64,000 bases of DNA. It comes from UBA6168 sp041392505 (GTDB lineage Bacteria > Bacteroidota > Bacteroidia > Chitinophagales > Saprospiraceae). The stretch's first letter is position 1; each line of letters starts with the position of its first letter. A model generated the notes under the pieces. It did not search any database. It was not told the DNA's origin and saw only the letters and a list, made by a program, of their open reading frames with translations. Both the position numbers and the translations under genes were made by a program. Below, piece after piece: positions 55,436 to 64,000 of this stretch. The DNA is taken from the NCBI GenBank assembly GCA_041392505.1, contig JAWKLX010000046.1, positions 8,619 to 72,618 of the forward strand, read 5' to 3'.

Positions 55436-55660
55436 TCAAAAACGCACTTCTTGTTGGGTGAAACGCTCACCACTTTCTAATTGCTCTATCCCTTTTTTAA
55501 TGGATGATTTTTCTTGATCACTAATAGTGTCCCACCAGTCATTGTTTTCTTCGCCTTTGATGAAGCTGTTGAAAATGGCTTGTATTTTTTGCAAAATATT
55601 GATGTCGTCCGTTTCCACAATCAGGCGGTGCAAATCGTTTTTTAATTCTGCTGTTGACAT
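55436..55660 (-). CDS. Orphan antitoxin-like protein
   Basis: 74 residues from ATG 55660 (MSTAELKNDLHRLIVETDDI); the frame to 55717 adds 19 unlikely residues. Its end, WWDTISDQEKSSIKKGIEQL then ESGERFTQQEVRF, matches the antitoxin-like protein at 15613 (WWDELSGEQQSQLRKSIEET, then GENLIPHEEV). Unlike that one it has no toxin gene next to it: recN starts 67 bases away and the other side is a gap. So it may be a solitary antitoxin, or one whose toxin has been lost. Confidence 0.65.
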   Translation of the reverse strand: MSTAELKNDLHRLIVETDDINILQKIQAIFNSFIKGEENNDWWDTISDQEKSSIKKGIEQLESGERFTQQEVRF

Positions 55661-55726
55661 GTCATTTTGATTTATTTTGAAAGATTTAATACTCGTAAAA
55701 ATAAAGAAAATCGGCAAAGATTCCCA

Positions 55727-57418
55727 TTACACCACCGTCCCAATCAACTCCCTTGCGTTCTGCAAAGCTGACTCACTCGGTGGGTTTTGGCTCAACATAA
55801 CGGCAATGGAACGCACCCGTTCCTCGTCGCTGAGCAATTTCACGCGGGTGGAAGTGGAGTTGGCGTCCACTTTTTTATAAACAAAATAATGAGCGTCGGC
55901 CTTGGCAGCGATCTGCGGGGAATGGGTGATGTTGATGACTTGGTGGTGGTTGGACAACTGCCGCAAAATGTTGCCCATTTTCAGCGAAACATCCCCCGAA
56001 ATCCCGGTATCAATTTCATCAAAAATCAAAGTCGGGAGCGGGATAGCGGAGGCGACCAACGATTTGGTCACCAACGTGAGACGGCTCAACTCACCACCGG
56101 AAGCCACATCCTTGATGTGCTGCAAACGGCTGCCCGGATTGGCGGCGAAGAGGAATCCGACCTCGTCGGTACCCGTGGGGGAGAGGTGGTCAAGTTCCTT
56201 GAATTCCACTTCAAAACGGGTGTGCGGCATGGCCAGTTGTTTGAGCAGGTCGAGTACTTTTTTGGTAAAGGATGGGGCAGATTTGATGCGGCGTTCGGAC
56301 AGCTGCCGGGCGATGCTACGGAGGTTTTTCTCCTGTGCGGCCAAGCTTTTTTCGATGGCTTCTATATCAGCGGAAAGGTCGCCAAAGGCCGCTAATTTAG
56401 TTTCTATATCCGCTTGAATTTCAAGCAGTTCGTCAATGGTTTTGACGCGGTGTTTGTTCTGCAAGCGATAGATTGCATCCAACCGGGACTGGATAACGGC
56501 AATGCGTTCAGGGTCAAATTCTGTGCTTTCCGCTATTTTTTCAAACTCCCCGGCGATGTCTTCCATTTCCAATAAAATACTCTCCAGCCGTTGGTGCAAA
56601 GCAGGCACATCCGGGTGGAATTTTTTCACCTCGGCGATCTGGCGAACGACTTCCTGCAATTGCCCGGTCAGGGGGGCTTCCCCGTCGGTCAGGTTGTGGA
56701 AAGCGGCGGAGAGGTAGGTTTTGATTTCCTCGGCGTTGGTTAGTTGGTTCAGCTCCGCTTCGAGCTGCTCTTGCTCGTTGGCGACGAGCTCTATTTCGTT
56801 GAACTCGTTCAGTTGAAATTGGAGGAAATCGGTCTCTTGAGAAGAGCGTTCGTTCTGTTCGGTCAATTGCTGACGCTTCCTTTTGTCTGCCGTGAATTTT
56901 TTGTAATGAGTTTGGTATTCGTGCAACAGGTCGTTGTTGCCGGCCAAGGCATCCATCATCCGCAACTGGAAGGAAACGTTGTGGATATCGAGGGTGTCGA
57001 ATTGTTCGTGGAGGTCGATCAGGGCGCCAGTGAGTTGTTTCAGGGTTTCGAGCCGGACGGGTGTGTCGTTCACAAAAGCCCTTGATTTTCCGGCGGGCGA
57101 CAACTCTCGGCGGATGAGGCATTCGGGTGCGTAGTCCAGGTCGTTTTCTTCAAAAAAAGATTGCAAACGGTATTTGTCCACTTCAAAGGTGCCTTCAATG
57201 ACGCACTTCTGCGACTCGTCGTACAATGATTTGGAGTCGGCCCGTTCGCCCATGATCAGGCCCAAAGCGCCCAGGAGGATGGATTTCCCGGCACCCGTTT
57301 CGCCGGTGATGATGGTCAGCCCTTGGGGGAAGTCAATTTTGAGTTCCTCAATAATGGCGTAGTTGCGGATGGAAAGCTTCTTTATCAAGATGTAAATCCC
57401 GAAGTTTATTCGGAGCAA
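55727..57418 (-). CDS. recN: DNA repair protein RecN
   Basis: 563 residues, full length. RecN is an SMC-like ATPase that acts in double-strand-break repair. Walker A GETGAGKSILLGALG is in the first 55 residues. Long coiled-coil arms run through the middle (QLTEQNERSSQETDFLQFQL then NEFNEIELVANEQEQLEAEL). The signature HIKDVASGGELSRLTLVTKS and Walker B PTLIFDEIDTGISGDVS close the ATPase, followed by INITHSPQIAAKADAHYFVY. The start at 57418 may be 10 residues too early, as the family usually begins at KKLSIRNYAIIEELKIDF; a TTG at 57388 is possible. Confidence 0.95.
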   Translation of the reverse strand: MLRINFGIYILIKKLSIRNYAIIEELKIDFPQGLTIITGETGAGKSILLGALGLIMGERADSKSLYDESQKCVIEGTFEVDKYRLQSFFEENDLDYAPECLIRRELSPAGKSRAFVNDTPVRLETLKQLTGALIDLHEQFDTLDIHNVSFQLRMMDALAGNNDLLHEYQTHYKKFTADKRKRQQLTEQNERSSQETDFLQFQLNEFNEIELVANEQEQLEAELNQLTNAEEIKTYLSAAFHNLTDGEAPLTGQLQEVVRQIAEVKKFHPDVPALHQRLESILLEMEDIAGEFEKIAESTEFDPERIAVIQSRLDAIYRLQNKHRVKTIDELLEIQADIETKLAAFGDLSADIEAIEKSLAAQEKNLRSIARQLSERRIKSAPSFTKKVLDLLKQLAMPHTRFEVEFKELDHLSPTGTDEVGFLFAANPGSRLQHIKDVASGGELSRLTLVTKSLVASAIPLPTLIFDEIDTGISGDVSLKMGNILRQLSNHHQVINITHSPQIAAKADAHYFVYKKVDANSTSTRVKLLSDEERVRSIAVMLSQNPPSESALQNARELIGTVV

Positions 57419-57884
57419 GATTGGTGAATGGTGAATGTGGGCCGTTCATCATTCTAATGTGTTTGAACAAAAATAGCAGGCAAAGGTAAGGGTTGTTTTG
57501 AAAAATTGGCTGCTTGGAAAAAAGGAGATTTTCTCAAATTGGTTGACCTATTTTAGGCAGTGAAAATGAAATTTGTGCAGATGCCTCAGTAGTGGGAGAA
57601 GATGGGCGGAATTTACCCAACAGGCACAAGACCTGCAAAATAGGCATTGCGACAATATGAAAAGTCGGTAGCCAGACAAATAAAAAAGGCAAGTTATCCT
57701 AATTATGAAAGAATGTATTTCACTACCTTTGTCCACTGGGTTTGAAGAGAAATGAAATCACGACATTCAATTTTATTTCCCTTTGCCAACGTTTTCCTCA
57801 TCCTTGTTAATCCAAGCACAATCTGGCAAAATGCATTCCTGTCACATTTACTCTTGGTAAAAACTAATCATTAAAATTTTCATT
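57419..57884 (+). promoter_or_regulatory. Divergent intergenic region; -7 box candidate for the T9SS protein
   Basis: 466 bases without a gene. TACCTTTG (57724-57731) on the plus strand fits TAnnTTTG, about 150 bases before the T9SS-protein start, implying a long leader. The minus-side recN promoter was not found. Nothing else was seen. Confidence 0.4.
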
Positions 57885-59816
57885 ATGAAAAAAAATTATT
57901 TTACACTTTTTGCATTGCTTTTTGGCGTCCTATCAATGACAGCTCAAGACGTTTATTATTCAGAAGATTTTGAAAACGGCCTTCCTGCCGATTGGACGAT
58001 TTCTGGAGAATGGGAATTGACGGATGCTGCTGGCATTTCCAGCCAATATTTCCAGCCAGCTGCTCACACTATGTTCTTAGGGTTTAACGACGATGCAATC
58101 GTCAACGGTACTGGACAAAACGGCCGCGTAATGACTGGCCCTATCGACCTTACAGCAGTAACTGGAACAAAAGTTATTACATTCGAATCTTATTTCCCGA
58201 ATGGAGATTTCCAAGGATTGGATGAAACTGCTCGGATCAGTGTCTCTACTGACAGTGGTGCTACTTGGACTGAACTTTCAAACTTGGAGGTTTCTGGTTT
58301 TGAGTGGCTTCCGGCTACGGTTGTACTTCCAGACGCATATACTGGTCAAATCATTCACTTGGCTTTTGATTATGACGATGGCAACCAATGGAACTACGGA
58401 TGGTGTATTGATGATATAGTTATACAAGATCCTTCCGTTATCCGTGATGCAAGCATGGACGACCTGAACAAAGAATCCTTTTTCTCCAATGCTTTAGTTG
58501 GCGCGCATATCACGCCCGGTGGTATTATTACTAATAATGGTATTGAAACGATCAACTCCGTTGACCTTAATGTCAGCATCAATGGAACCGTGACAACTGA
58601 GACTATTTCTGGTCTTGATATTGGTCTTGGCGGAAAAGCATTCATAGAAATGTCAACTGCTTACACAATGATCAATGGGACTGTAGACTTTGTGGTTTCC
58701 GTTTCTAACGTGAATGGTGCTGGTGCTGATGATGATACTTCCAATGATGTTGGAGGAACATTTTCTGTCACAAGTATTACTCCACACCCTGATCGTGGCG
58801 TATTGGTAGAAGAAGCGACTGGTACTTGGTGTACTTGGTGCCCAAGGGGTGCTGTTTACATGGATGGAATGACTGAAAGGTATCCAGGCCATTTCGTAGG
58901 TGTTGCAGTTCACAACCAAGATCCAATGGTGTTAGCAGCTTACAACAGTGGAATAACAGGTTTCCCCGGCTTCCAGGGTTTCCCTAGTGTTGTATATGAA
59001 AGAACAAACATCTTGGATCCTTCTGCTATCGAAGCGCCATTCCTCAACGATGTCGTTACAGCGCCTGTAGCAAGACTCAACATCGGTGCAACCTTTGATG
59101 ATGCAACAAGGGAATTGGTTGTTTCAGTCGATGCTGAATTTTTGGAAACAGTTGGTGCTGGCTACAAGCTGAATGCTGTTCTCATTGAAGATGGCTTGAC
59201 CGGAACAGGTTCTGATTGGGACCAGATTAATGCTTATTCAGGTGGTGGTAATGGTCCAATGGACTTCTATACTGTTCAGCCTGGCGCTGTACCTGCTGAA
59301 ATAATGGTTTATGACCACGTAGGTCGTGCTTTATTGGGTGGCTTCAATGGCGTAACTGGCAGCTTGCCTGATGCCGCTGATGCAGGTACCAACTATGGTC
59401 ACTTCTTCGATCCTTACACTGTTCCTGCTGACTACAACTTGGACAATGTCCATATCGTAGCTATTCTGCTGGGGCCAAACGGACAGGTTGCCAATGCTTG
59501 GATGTCTTCTTTCCAAGAAGCTGTTGACAATGGCCTTTTCACTGGTACCAAAGAAGTGTTCAACCACGACTTGCTCAGTGTTTCTCCAAATCCTTTTGCT
59601 GGTTCTACCAACATCAGCTTGAGCTTGGAAAAAACTTCTGAAGTATCATTGCAGGTGTTCAATTCTGTTGGCCAATTGGTGGCTGAAAGGAACTTCGGTG
59701 AGTTGTCTGGCAACCAAGTATTGCCTTACAATGATGACCTTAGCGAAGGAGTCTACTTCTTCCACATCCGCGTGGATGGCCAAGTGGCTACTCAGCGTGT
59801 AAATGTTGTCCGCTAA
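57885..59816 (+). CDS. Secreted Omp28-related protein with type IX secretion signal
   Basis: 643 residues. Signal peptide MKKNYFTLFALLFGVLSMTA. A choice-of-anchor/jelly-roll domain follows (YYSEDFENGLPADWTISGEW; IHLAFDYDDGNQWNYGWCID, about 25-190), then a beta-rich part. The Omp28-like thioredoxin fold begins near residue 305, with EATGTWCTWCPRGAVYMDGM containing CTWC. The protein ends with a T9SS type A sorting domain (LSVSPNPFAGSTNISLSLEK to GVYFFHIRVDGQVATQRVNV). It is probably exported by T9SS to the cell surface and may be attached there. Function unknown; CTWC suggests redox or metal chemistry. Codon use is biased toward well-used codons, hinting at high expression. Confidence 0.9.
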   Translation: MKKNYFTLFALLFGVLSMTAQDVYYSEDFENGLPADWTISGEWELTDAAGISSQYFQPAAHTMFLGFNDDAIVNGTGQNGRVMTGPIDLTAVTGTKVITFESYFPNGDFQGLDETARISVSTDSGATWTELSNLEVSGFEWLPATVVLPDAYTGQIIHLAFDYDDGNQWNYGWCIDDIVIQDPSVIRDASMDDLNKESFFSNALVGAHITPGGIITNNGIETINSVDLNVSINGTVTTETISGLDIGLGGKAFIEMSTAYTMINGTVDFVVSVSNVNGAGADDDTSNDVGGTFSVTSITPHPDRGVLVEEATGTWCTWCPRGAVYMDGMTERYPGHFVGVAVHNQDPMVLAAYNSGITGFPGFQGFPSVVYERTNILDPSAIEAPFLNDVVTAPVARLNIGATFDDATRELVVSVDAEFLETVGAGYKLNAVLIEDGLTGTGSDWDQINAYSGGGNGPMDFYTVQPGAVPAEIMVYDHVGRALLGGFNGVTGSLPDAADAGTNYGHFFDPYTVPADYNLDNVHIVAILLGPNGQVANAWMSSFQEAVDNGLFTGTKEVFNHDLLSVSPNPFAGSTNISLSLEKTSEVSLQVFNSVGQLVAERNFGELSGNQVLPYNDDLSEGVYFFHIRVDGQVATQRVNVVR

Positions 59817-59851
59817 AAAATCGCTGATAAAAGCGTTTTTTATAGAAAAAG

Positions 59852-59892
59852 AAAAACCCTGGATGCTGGCTTTGCCGGTATCCGGGGTTTTT
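59852..59892 (+). terminator. Terminator after the T9SS protein gene
   Basis: AAAACCCTGGAT and ATCCGGGGTTTT form a stem around GCTGGCTTTGCCGGT, followed by T-rich sequence. A smaller hairpin, CGCTGATAAAAGCG with a T run, precedes it at 59822-59841. Confidence 0.85.
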
Positions 59893-59931
59893 GTTTTAAG
59901 GGGCTTCGGTTTTAAATCAAAAAGCAACTAC

Positions 59932-59939
59932 TACTTTTG
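59932..59939 (+). promoter_or_regulatory. Candidate -7 box for the oxidoreductase
   Basis: TACTTTTG fits TAnnTTTG, 45 bases before the ATG at 59985. GTTTT about 19 bases upstream could be the -33 element. Confidence 0.5.
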
Positions 59940-59984
59940 CAAAAAATCCAGATTTAATCAATAACAAACAATCAGCAAACTGCC

Positions 59985-60980
59985 ATGCTAAAAATCGGTG
60001 TACTCGGTGCAGGCCACCTCGGAAAAATTCACCTCAAATGCCTGCTTGAGCTTAAGGAGGAATTCCATTTGGTCGGCTTTTTTGATGCCGACGCAGAAGT
60101 GGCTGCCAAAGTTGCCGAACAACTGTCCGTGCCGGCTTTTGGGAGTTATGATGAGCTGTTGCAGTCGGTCGAAGCGGTCGATATAGTGACACCGACCACG
60201 ACCCATTTTGAGTTGGCCGAAAAGGCGATAGCGCAAGGCAAACATGTTTTTATTGAGAAACCAGTGACCGAAACGCCGGACGAATCTGCACAGCTGATAA
60301 AATTGGCCAAAGAAAAAAAAGTGACGGTTCAGGTCGGCCATGTAGAACGTTTCAACCCGGTCATGTTAGCAGTAAAAAACATTGCCCTGGACCCTATGTT
60401 TGTTGAAGCGCACCGACTTGCCACTTTCAACCCCCGTGGTACCGATGTGCCCGTTGTGCTTGACCTAATGATCCACGACATTGATATCGTTTTGAGTTTG
60501 GTGAAATCACCCATCAAATCTATCAGTGCCAGCGGCGTGCCCGTGGTCAGCGACTCACCGGACATAGCCAATGCCCGCATCGAATTCGAAAACGGCTGTG
60601 TGGCCAACCTTACGGCCAGCCGCATCTCCATGAAGCAAATGAGGAAGGTGCGCCTTTTCCAAAAAGACGCCTATCTCGGACTGGATTTTTTAAAAAAAGA
60701 AGCACAAGTGATCCGCTTGCACGAACAAGATAGTTCGCTGCAATTGCCCCCCACTTCTTTTGAATTGGAAACGCCTAGCGGGACAAAAATCCTGAGCATG
60801 GAAATGCCGCCAGCGGAAAAGGTCAATGCGATCCAAGAGGAGCTCAAATCCTTTGCAAGTGCTGTCCGAACTGGGCAAACCCCCGTTGTTTCTTTGGAAG
60901 AAGGCCACGAGGCATTGAGGGTTGCCTGGGCGATTATGGAGCAAGTTGAAAAACGGATGCAAGGCACGTATGTTGGTTGA
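59985..60980 (+). CDS. Gfo/Idh/MocA-family oxidoreductase
   Basis: 331 residues. The Rossmann fold begins at IGVLGAGHLGKIHLKCLLEL (NAD(P) loop). TPTTTHFELAEKAIAQGKHV then FIEKPVTET holds the family's EKP with the Lys near the active site; VGHVERFNPVMLAVKN and VLDLMIHDIDIVLSLVKSP (catalytic His region) follow. It oxidises or reduces a sugar or a related polyol/amine; the substrate cannot be read. Sequence around HVERFNP resembles the UDP-GlcNAc 3-oxidase/WlbA-like subgroup, but this is tentative. Stands alone between a T9SS protein and a lipoprotein. Confidence 0.9.
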   Translation: MLKIGVLGAGHLGKIHLKCLLELKEEFHLVGFFDADAEVAAKVAEQLSVPAFGSYDELLQSVEAVDIVTPTTTHFELAEKAIAQGKHVFIEKPVTETPDESAQLIKLAKEKKVTVQVGHVERFNPVMLAVKNIALDPMFVEAHRLATFNPRGTDVPVVLDLMIHDIDIVLSLVKSPIKSISASGVPVVSDSPDIANARIEFENGCVANLTASRISMKQMRKVRLFQKDAYLGLDFLKKEAQVIRLHEQDSSLQLPPTSFELETPSGTKILSMEMPPAEKVNAIQEELKSFASAVRTGQTPVVSLEEGHEALRVAWAIMEQVEKRMQGTYVG

Positions 60981-61157
60981 GTCGACGAGGACGGAGCTCC
61001 GTTCATAAACTCCCTTCCATTGTTTCGCCAAAGAAGCTGCCCACCATTAACGCTCGACCGTCTTCCTTCCAAAATCTAATGATTTGTTATTGTTGAAAAT
61101 ATAAACAGCCATTTTTAAGAACTTTGCATGCTTTTTGAAATTAACAAATTAAAGAAA

Positions 61158-61829
61158 ATGAACATGAGAAATTTATTCCCGATTATGCTGATTGCAACGT
61201 TTGTGGCTTTTTACGCCTGCAACCGCAATACCAAAGCCGATCCTATCATTACAGATTCCACTAAAGCTACAGAAAAGGCTGAGGGGAAATTGGTGTCGGA
61301 AGCCGTCATCAAACACAACCCGAAACCTCAGGCTCCATTGTCGCCGCAGGACAGTGCCCAGCTTTTCGTCATTGATAATTATGTGAAAAAAGTGGAAGGT
61401 GAACGTGGGAAAACTTACCCAAGAAAAGACATCGCATTAAAGCTATTCTCCAATAAGGATAATATGTTCTATACGACCGAGGGTAATAAAATCATGGAAG
61501 CAGTGATCATTTCCCAAATTACAGAAGATGACCGGGAGCGCCATTACTTTTATTTCAAAGATAACCAGTACGAATTTTATCGGCACTTGGAAATGATGCT
61601 GGGTTTAGAAGCTCCATTTGTGCAAGAAACGATCGTTTTTTTCAAGGACAACAAGATCTTTGAAGTGCAGCAGCGTCGTTTGGACTTAAGGGTCGGTGAA
61701 AACCCTAATAAGTTATTGCGGGAAAAATTCATCCGGCCAGATGTAGACAAAGAAGCGATGGAAAAAGAGATTTTTGCGGTGTGGGATAAATTGTTTGACG
61801 CGATCGAAGAGAATGAAATGAACCAGTAA
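61158..61829 (+). CDS. Uncharacterised lipoprotein
   Basis: Frame opens at 61128; the likely start is ATG 61158 or 61164 (MNMRNLFPIMLIATFVAFYA then Cys), giving about 220 residues and a lipobox-like FYAC. After processing the mature protein would begin at CNRNTKADPIITDSTKATEK. The rest is charged, with no known domain: QLFVIDNYVKKVEGERGKTY, then VIISQITEDDRERHYFYFKD then NQYEFYRHLEMMLGLEAPFV then FFKDNKIFEVQQRRLDLRVG. No recognised family. Anchored in the envelope; not linked to neighbours by operon spacing. Confidence 0.72.
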   Translation: MNMRNLFPIMLIATFVAFYACNRNTKADPIITDSTKATEKAEGKLVSEAVIKHNPKPQAPLSPQDSAQLFVIDNYVKKVEGERGKTYPRKDIALKLFSNKDNMFYTTEGNKIMEAVIISQITEDDRERHYFYFKDNQYEFYRHLEMMLGLEAPFVQETIVFFKDNKIFEVQQRRLDLRVGENPNKLLREKFIRPDVDKEAMEKEIFAVWDKLFDAIEENEMNQ

Positions 61830-61904
61830 TTGGAGGTTTTCTCCTTATTTTTATAAAAAATATTAACTGTTTTCAACCATTCAGCTGAGAACCAAACAGC
61901 GATG

Positions 61905-61941
61905 AATGAGCAGTCAAGATTTCAAATTTTGGCTGCTCATT
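61905..61941. terminator. Hairpin terminator after the lipoprotein gene
   Basis: 18-base arms 61905-61922 and 61924-61941, with two G-T or mismatched pairs, then T-rich sequence. AATGAGCAGTCAAGATTT pairs with AAATTTTGGCTGCTCATT. Confidence 0.78.
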
Positions 61942-62441
61942 TTATTTTTCACTACCACTAAGAATTTTAATCTTCATTAAATTAATCTGCCACTTTCATT
62001 GCTCTGAATCAAAATTTATTACCTCGTCAGCGGAGTAAATATCCGATTTTACGTTTCCTGATTTTATCTGCTTAACGGTCATTTTCCCCTTATTTTCTTT
62101 TTGTAAAAACAGTGTTTGCCGAATTATTTCTTCCCTTAAGATTACCTATGTATTAAATGTTTTGTATTTTTTAAATGCAATATACCTGACATTATTTTTC
62201 CTTTTATATATTTGCCGAGTAAACGACAAAACCTGATAAGTCTAACCATTCTTGTTTTTGGGAAGAGGCGGCATAATAGAAGAAAGTAATCGTAACTACT
62301 TGATTGTCAAAACCCTTGTTTTTGAATTTTAGTTTTCTTTGTAATCTTTTTAGCGTTTTAATTACTTCCCTACGATTGGTTTTTTCCGCTATTGCTTCTT
62401 GAGCCTTTCCATTATTTGCGAACTACTTTTAAAAGATTCCC
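61942..62441. other. T-rich gene-free stretch
   Basis: 500 bases, strongly T-rich on the plus strand, with no frame or hairpin of note. It holds the promoter of the FG-GAP lipoprotein, but no clear -7 box was identified. Confidence 0.4.
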
Positions 62442-64000
62442 ATGAATTGCCAACTGATTCAACGATTCCTCTTTTTACCACTTTTCTTCTTTGCCTGCAA
62501 TTCTGTCGGCACTGATTCCACAAAAAATAACGAGACAGTTCCCGCCACTTCTTCCACTTGGAAGGAAGCGCCTTTGTTCAAAGCTTTAGCGCCTGAACAA
62601 ACGGGTGTAACATTCAACAACTTGGTTGACCCAGCAGAGGTGCTGAGCCCATTGCAATACGTCAATGTCTATAATGGTGCTGGTGTAGCGACTGGCGACA
62701 TCAATAATGATGGCTTGCCGGACATCTATTTTACGGGGAATATTTCCGATAATAGATTGTATTTGAACAAAGGCAACATGCAGTTTGAAGACATCACCGC
62801 AAAAGCCGGGGTGGCGTGCAGTGGTAGTTGGAGCAACGGTGTGACCATGGCCGATGTGAACGGGGACGGCTTCTTGGATATTTATGTTTGCCGAGCTTAT
62901 TACAAGGATAAAGTCAGGAAATCCAACCAGCTTTTCATCAATAATGGTGACCTAACTTTTACAGAAAAGAGCAAGGAATATGGCTTGGACGATGCAAGCT
63001 ATAGCATTACCGCCACTTTCTTCGATTATGATAAAGATGGTGATGCCGACCTCTATGTCGGAAACCACCCACTCGATCGCTCTGTATTGACCTATTCCGA
63101 GCATTTGGAAAAATGGAAAAACCCGGTTGATGAAACCAGTGACCACTTGTTTAGGAACAATGGCGATGGCACTTTTACCAATGTCTCCAAAGAAGCAGGG
63201 GTTCTGAATTATTGCTGGACGCTCGGAGTCGTGGCCGCTGACCTGAACCAAGATGGTTGGTTGGATTTGTACGTGAGTGTTGACCATACCGAGCCAGATC
63301 GTTATTACCAGAATAACGGCGATGGTACTTTTTCAGAGGTCTCTAATGAAAAAATGAAGCACATGTCCTTCTTCTCTATGGGCGTGGATGCTGCCGACAT
63401 CAACAATGATGGCCTGTTGGATTTAGGGGTTGTGGAGATGCTTTCCACTGATAATTTTAATGAAAAAACGAAAATGGCCCCTATGAACCCCGAACGCTTC
63501 TGGCGGATGGTGGAAGTCGGCTATGAATACCAGTACATGCGCAATATGCTCCACCTCAACATGGGGGGAGGGACGTTTAGTGACATCGGACAGATGGCGG
63601 GTATCCAGCGCACGAATTGGAGCTGGGCGGCCCTTTTTGCTGATTTTGACAATGATGGTTGGAAAGATTTTTTCGTGGCCAACGGTTACCTCCGGGAGTA
63701 CATGGACAAGGATCACACAAAGAAATACACCCAATCTTTTGAAGAGGCAAAAGCCGCAGGTGTAGACAACCAAGCTATGATTAGGGACTATGGTCGAAAA
63801 GCCCCAGTCAACCCTGTGCCAAACCACTTTTTCAGAAATAATGGAAACTTGACCTTCGATGAGTTGGGGCCTGAGTTTGGCCTGGACAGCAAATCCTTTT
63901 CTTCCGGTGCTGCCTATGCCGACCTCGATAATGACGGCGACCTTGACCTCGTTGTCAATCATACCAACGACCCCGCTTCCGTTTATCAAAACCAAGACCG
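62442..64000 (+). CDS. FG-GAP/VCBS-repeat lipoprotein, runs off the right edge
   Basis: 519 codons of the gene are visible, with no stop before the window ends. Signal peptide with lipobox (FLPLFFFACNSVGTDSTKNN, Cys about 19). Repeated FG-GAP/VCBS calcium-binding blades follow: GVATGDINNDGLPDIYFTGN, VTMADVNGDGFLDIYVCRAY, TFFDYDKDGDADLYVGNHPL, VVAADLNQDGWLDLYVSVDH, GVDAADINNDGLLDLGVVEM, AALFADFDNDGWKDFFVANG and AAYADLDNDGDLDLVVNHTN. The D-x-[DN]-x-DG pattern is the Ca2+ site. Blade spacing fits the ASPIC/UnbV-type family of Bacteroidota. Role: a surface protein binding ligand or glycan, exact partner unknown. Confidence 0.92.
   Translation, partial: MNCQLIQRFLFLPLFFFACNSVGTDSTKNNETVPATSSTWKEAPLFKALAPEQTGVTFNNLVDPAEVLSPLQYVNVYNGAGVATGDINNDGLPDIYFTGNISDNRLYLNKGNMQFEDITAKAGVACSGSWSNGVTMADVNGDGFLDIYVCRAYYKDKVRKSNQLFINNGDLTFTEKSKEYGLDDASYSITATFFDYDKDGDADLYVGNHPLDRSVLTYSEHLEKWKNPVDETSDHLFRNNGDGTFTNVSKEAGVLNYCWTLGVVAADLNQDGWLDLYVSVDHTEPDRYYQNNGDGTFSEVSNEKMKHMSFFSMGVDAADINNDGLLDLGVVEMLSTDNFNEKTKMAPMNPERFWRMVEVGYEYQYMRNMLHLNMGGGTFSDIGQMAGIQRTNWSWAALFADFDNDGWKDFFVANGYLREYMDKDHTKKYTQSFEEAKAAGVDNQAMIRDYGRKAPVNPVPNHFFRNNGNLTFDELGPEFGLDSKSFSSGAAYADLDNDGDLDLVVNHTNDPASVYQNQD

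Overview
The window looks like the chromosome of a Bacteroidota bacterium, probably of the Saprospiria/Haliscomenobacter kind (inference). Support: a cell-surface protein with a type IX secretion C-terminal signal joined to an Omp28-type domain, CarboxypepD_reg/TonB fusions, a secreted FG-GAP (VCBS) lipoprotein, weak or absent Shine-Dalgarno sites, and several TAnnTTTG -7 boxes. No rRNA, tRNA or CRISPR array was recognised.

Layout. 0-10 kb: end of an NTF2-like protein, a VWA surface protein divergent from an ECF sigma factor/TonB-like pair, then a beta-CASP nuclease, dipeptide epimerase, LETM1-like protein and SDR reductase, and a TPR/adenylate cyclase on the other strand. 10.4-12.3 kb: AT-rich, gene-poor, with one badly decayed gene. 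12.3-15.5 kb: a MacB-like ABC exporter pair with a histidine-rich loop, and a secreted esterase. 15.6-20 kb: a decaying patch (toxin-antitoxin pair running into a broken DUF5682 gene, a broken Uma2 nuclease). 20.6-22 kb: pdxH and a bifunctional-nuclease gene.

22.2-40.1 kb is the centrepiece: a Tat-less [NiFe]-hydrogenase locus, all on the minus strand. In transcription order it holds TetR, a 118-aa protein, a second TetR, small subunit 2 (frameshifted), small subunit 1, the large subunit, a maturation protease, two small unknown proteins, a TPR protein, hypA, hypB, hypF, hypC, hypD, hypE, a six-bladed NHL propeller protein, a nickel-permease-like membrane protein, and a 75-aa protein. All Hyp factors needed for the NiFe(CN)2CO centre are present. 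The locus is punctuated by about 130-210 bp hairpin elements of one family, and a shared palindromic promoter module lies upstream of small subunit 1 and of hypB.

40-48 kb is housekeeping: a TPR protein, a DMT permease (frameshifted), accC-accB-efp-fabH, and nadD. 48-55 kb is a second decayed accessory patch: a multi-frameshift LRR-Roc-COR-TIR (Roco) gene, a broken GNAT acetyltransferase and a broken IS256-type insertion sequence. 55-64 kb holds a CBS protein, an orphan antitoxin-like gene, recN, the Omp28/T9SS protein, a Gfo/Idh/MocA oxidoreductase, a lipoprotein and the start of an FG-GAP repeat lipoprotein.

An unusual number of genes carry frameshifts. Most lie in accessory genes and look like real decay, but a few (small subunit 2, the nickel permease, the cyclase, the DMT permease) differ by single bases or paired compensating shifts and could be assembly errors.
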